From NCBI RefSeq assembly GCF_000165425.1, contig NW_001799620.1, forward strand, positions 11,202-75,201: DNA of 64,000 nt, read 5' to 3'. Shown piece by piece: positions 59,562 through 64,000 of the stretch (its first letter is position 1; every line of letters begins with the position of its first letter). Source of the stretch: Paramecium tetraurelia (taxonomy: Eukaryota > Ciliophora > Oligohymenophorea > Peniculida > Parameciidae). The notes beneath the pieces were generated by a model. The model did no database searches and was not told the DNA's origin. It saw nothing but the letters and a program-made list of their open reading frames with translations. Made by a program: the position numbers and the translations under genes.

Positions 59562-60578
59562 TTCATTGTTAATTGGTTTGAATACATGAAGCTTGACCGA
59601 AAGAGTTGATCTTATCAATTATATTTTAATTCATGAAACTCATTAATAACTCTATAATATAGAACCAATATAGGCATAGATATAATACAATACAGTTACA
59701 AAATTAACAAATCTGAACAAAATTTAGAATACATTTGTCGATTTCATACAAACTTGGTTATCATAATTAATATATCATTTTTCCAAAAGCTCATTCTCTT
59801 TCAATTCTACCAACTGATTCCTTTAATAATATTTAATTTAAATTCTATAAATGATGCTTCTTAAATGATATTGAAATCTATTCCAATAAAAGAATCCTAA
59901 TTGCCGTTACTGGAATAAAGGCATAGATTTCAAATAAGATTATTAAATATATATTTGATTACTTTCTAGAAATCAATATGCTTAATATTATATTGAATTA
60001 TTTTCCTAATTATTTAAACTTAAATTAAGATAAGCACAAGTTATATACATTTAAATATATTATATCCCCTTTTTAAATGAATGGAATTAACTAAATTTAT
60101 TAATACATTCAAATCCTTATGAAACACTTAATATTTAGTAAATTTTTCCAGTTTATTAATTTTGAATCGTAAATAATACCTTTGGTATGCTGAGGTCTAA
60201 GCTGTTTAACTCAAATTATGTTTATTAAACAAACCTCTAATATTAAAGCCTCCCATTGTCAAGGTTTAATTGTAATACTGAAAGATATCTTAAAGATATC
60301 AATAGATTAAAGTATGATATTATTAATCATTATATCATTTTATCCTTAGATCTTTCTTATCCAGCACAAACTAATATTAAATTTAGATTAGCCCAACCAA
60401 TACTACTTTTTTGCTAATATAAATGAAATGAATAATTATAAGAATATTCAATAAATAATTTTATTGGTAAATAAATATTTTTAGAATAATAAATAAAATA
60501 ATGCCTAAATAAATTTAATATTAAAATTTTAAAATATAATAATTATATAATATAATTTTATACTAATTAGTAAATTAA
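59562..60578. other. Intergenic, nothing recognised
   Basis: About 1 kb, the longest gap of the right half. AT-rich, with one slightly more GC-rich stretch near 60180-60260. I see no coding frame; a non-coding RNA there cannot be excluded. Confidence 0.4.
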
Positions 60579-61728
60579 TCATACATCAATAGTGAATTAC
60601 GAAATCTCCTATTTACTATCAATTAGCCAAGGATGACTAAGGGCCTGTCTTGCATTCATTCTATATTTTGGGTCAACATGAATGAGATTTTTTATGAAGT
60701 CCCTTAATTCGGATGAAAATTTGTTTGGGAATCTAATATTGCCACTTATAATCATATCCTACATTTCTTGAAATGATAGGTCCTCCCAGGGAGTTTCTCC
60801 AGTGCATAGTTCATATGCTAAGACTCCCAATGACCACATATCAGTACTTTTGTCATAGGTCTCTCCTTTGACAATTTCAGGAGATATATATGCCAATGAT
60901 CCACATTAAGTAGACCTTTCTTATTGAGGAGAGTAGATTGAATGAGTAAAATCAGCCAATTTAATTTGATTGTAACATAGAAATATATTTTCTGGTTTGA
61001 TGTCTCTGTGAATGATGCCATTTCTGTGAAGATAGTTAAGGGCTGAAGCCACTTGTTTGATGTAGGAGGCAGCCACCTTTTCAGTAAAACAGGTTTCTGT
61101 TAGTGATCTCAATAATTTGTGTAATTGTCCATGACAACAATATTCTAATACCAACACAATTTCAGTAGCTAAGATATAAAATATAATAATAACATGTGTG
61201 AAAGAAGGTGTACAGTTTAACAATATTGGGATGGTTGAGGAGGTATTAAATTTTTAATTCCTATGCAATACTCTTCCAAATTGATGAAATTTATTCTTTT
61301 TTCATTATTTTAAGTGCAACATGTATTCCAGTATTGATCTCACAAGCCAGTTTAACTTCACTGTATTTTCCTTTGCCCAAGAATTACAACATAGTATAAT
61401 TGGATATTTGTTGTGCTTTAGGTAAAATAGTTTTATTGTGCATTTTCTTGACAGTCTATTGTTCAGGTTCATAATCTCTAATGTGTAAGACATTTTTATT
61501 GATTTCAACCAATTTTTAACCTGAATTCGCATTGGAGCGTATTCTTTTTTGTGGTTTCTCATTTTAAGTGGGTTTCCTCTTGATGGTTTTGAGTAATTGT
61601 TCAATCAGTTCTTTGGAGTTGATTTTAGGATCGAGTATGTCTTATTGAGTATGTAGAGGGGAACTGAGTTTATTAATTAAGGTAATTCTATTCTATGAAG
61701 CAGATCTCGAAGTTGATATTTTATGCAT
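60579..61728 (-). CDS. Aurora-like Ser/Thr kinase with DFT instead of DFG
   Basis: About 374 residues, one intron at 61169-61193 (25 nt). A basic N-terminal extension of about 110 residues precedes the kinase domain: FLGKGKYSEVKLA, VALKIMKKEQI, LEYCCHGQLHKLLRS, GIIHRDIKPENIFL, LADFTHSIYSP, CGSLAYISPE, DMWSLGVLAYELCTGETPW and RQALSHPWL. The C-lobe is closest to Aurora/polo-type kinases (YISPEIVKGETYD). HRD and the VAIK lysine are intact, but the glycine of DFG is threonine, which may alter activation-loop movement. Mitotic or ciliary roles are typical of the family; here inferred. Confidence 0.9.
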
Positions 61729-62133
61729 TATTATATTAACGTTTAGAACACAAAACTAAAAAAATAAATAAGAATTCAAGTCCGTATTAGAAAACCTAAG
61801 CTTATTTTGTGATCTTCAGTATTGTTCAGACCAAAAGAACATACTTTATGAAATTGAGTTTGATATATGATGGGATGATTTTGCATTAATTGAAATTTAA
61901 AGGCATTAAATAAAGTTTGTAAAAATACTAGTAGTATTGGCTCAATGAGATTGAATGCGAGATATAAAATTAATTTACCAAGTGAATGATAGAGTTTTTG
62001 ATTTAAATTGAATTATTTGATTCGGCAACAAATATTTATGTATTGTGCCAGATCTTCCAAATTTCATAAGTAGTTAAACATATTGAAATTCTTAATTCAA
62101 CTTAATTTTGATAGGAAAATGATTATTTAATTT
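61729..62133. other. Intergenic, nothing recognised
   Basis: Spacer between divergent genes (Aurora-like on minus, PTEN on plus). No coding frame recognised. Confidence 0.4.
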
Positions 62134-63262
<1,129 letters not shown>

Positions 63263-63280
63263 ATTTATACTAATATTAAT

Positions 63281-64000
63281 ATGAAATAAATAGTTTAATC
63301 TGCAAGACTCCCTTCATCTCCAATTTTCCATAGAAAAAAACCTACTGAGCTCCAGAATCCCTTAGAACATTTAGTCAGAGTACAATCACCTTGCGGAAGT
63401 ACAACAAATAATGCATTTGGAAGATGTCCCACAGTCAAGACTTTGAATAGTGATAGAGATCCTGTTGAGATTACTATAACGTTAATGGTGGATGGTTAGA
63501 AGTAAAAGGAATGAATGACAATAGATTGATTGTACCAATAGGAATAAATCAAAGCACCACAGATTTATATAAGAAATTAATAGCGAAAGTGAATCAAGTA
63601 AACCCTGCAATCGTGCATTAAATTAAACATTTTTAAACTCACAGTAGCCTTAAGAATTACAATATTGATTACTATTTATCACTAGAGCATCATCCGTTAG
63701 ATGTATTCAAAGAATAAAGACATTTGAAATTAGAACCATATATTTCAAAAAAAGTAAATACTTAATTAAGCATCGATGATTTCGAAATACTTAAATGTAT
63801 TGGAGTAGGGTAATCATTCAAATTTGATATGTTTAGTGGATTCTCCCGTGTTTATTTGGTTCGTAAGAGAGACAGCGGATATTTTTATGCGATGAAATTG
63901 ATTGATAAGAATTTCATTTTGAATTCAAATAAAGAGATAATTATTAATAATGAGAGATAAGTGATGGAGTAATTGAATTCTCCTTATTTAGCAAAACTAT
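63281..64000 (+). CDS. AGC-type protein kinase, 5' part only
   Basis: Starts at ATG 63281 (MKQIVQSARLPSSPIF) and runs off the window. About 180 N-terminal residues are followed by a kinase N-lobe: IDDFEILKCIGVGGFSRVYL, SGYFYAMKLIDKNFILNS, IIINNERQVMEQLNSPYL, an AGC-like pattern (PKA/PKG/PKB). An intron at 63810-63836 (27 nt) falls in the glycine loop. Near 63478 one A seems missing (ITI/NVNGGWLEVKG), the only frame break. The pre-kinase region is not a recognised PH or cNMP domain. Confidence 0.85.

Noticed and set aside
59562-60578. Small nuclear RNA or other ncRNA near 60180-60260
   Set aside because: The stretch is slightly less AT-rich but I could not fold it into a recognised RNA or find a family box.

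Overview
The window is macronuclear-type ciliate DNA, almost certainly from Paramecium. Conserved proteins on both strands read correctly only if TAA and TAG are glutamine and TGA is the sole stop (code 6). Genes are interrupted by very short GT...AG introns, about 19-31 nt in those placed here. The DNA is strongly AT-rich, intergenic gaps are often only 2-60 bp, and one gene encodes a trichocyst matrix protein, a Paramecium secretory-granule protein. Tetrahymena shares the code but has longer introns and gaps. Coordinates below span start codon to stop codon including introns. Models were built by eye.

Layout. 0-10 kb: unknown ORFs, an RBR ubiquitin ligase, a MORN-repeat protein, an axonemal-type C2-like protein, a kinesin-13 and a small CaaX-box protein. 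10-18 kb: an RPB9-like RNA polymerase subunit divergent from calcineurin A, a calcium-dependent protein kinase, a trichocyst matrix protein and a damaged MFSD1-like transporter. 18-26 kb: a three-repeat Myb protein, CDP-diacylglycerol synthase, an SCP/FCP1-type phosphatase and a long LRR protein. 26-31 kb: two copies of tRNA-Leu(UAA) in a duplicated block, then kinesin-9. 31-43.5 kb: signalling and ubiquitin genes (two kinases or phosphatases, RING/B-box, EF-hand, BTB, PP2C, ZC2HC zinc finger) plus the mitochondrial ATP synthase gamma subunit. 43.5-52 kb: two structural proteins, a sortilin/VPS10 receptor, phosphoglycerate kinase and a secreted class-3 lipase. 52-64 kb: a 5.3 kb type I membrane protein gene, two coiled-coil or basic proteins, an Aurora-like kinase, a PTEN phosphatase and the start of an AGC kinase.

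There is no operon logic. Neighbours are ordinary dispersed eukaryotic genes, though ciliary or motor proteins (MORN, C2-like, kinesin-13, kinesin-9, coiled-coil proteins) and calcium/phosphorylation signalling proteins are abundant. Several otherwise conserved genes carry single-base frame breaks, mostly in homopolymers, which points either to uncorrected assembly indels or to decaying whole-genome-duplication paralogues. I found no convincing new multi-gene system. The most unusual points are a calcineurin insertion that does not fit a GT-AG intron, two kinases with altered catalytic motifs, a tiny prenylation-motif protein with a PP1-docking-like motif, and an intron-rich LRR protein with an unassigned C-terminal half.
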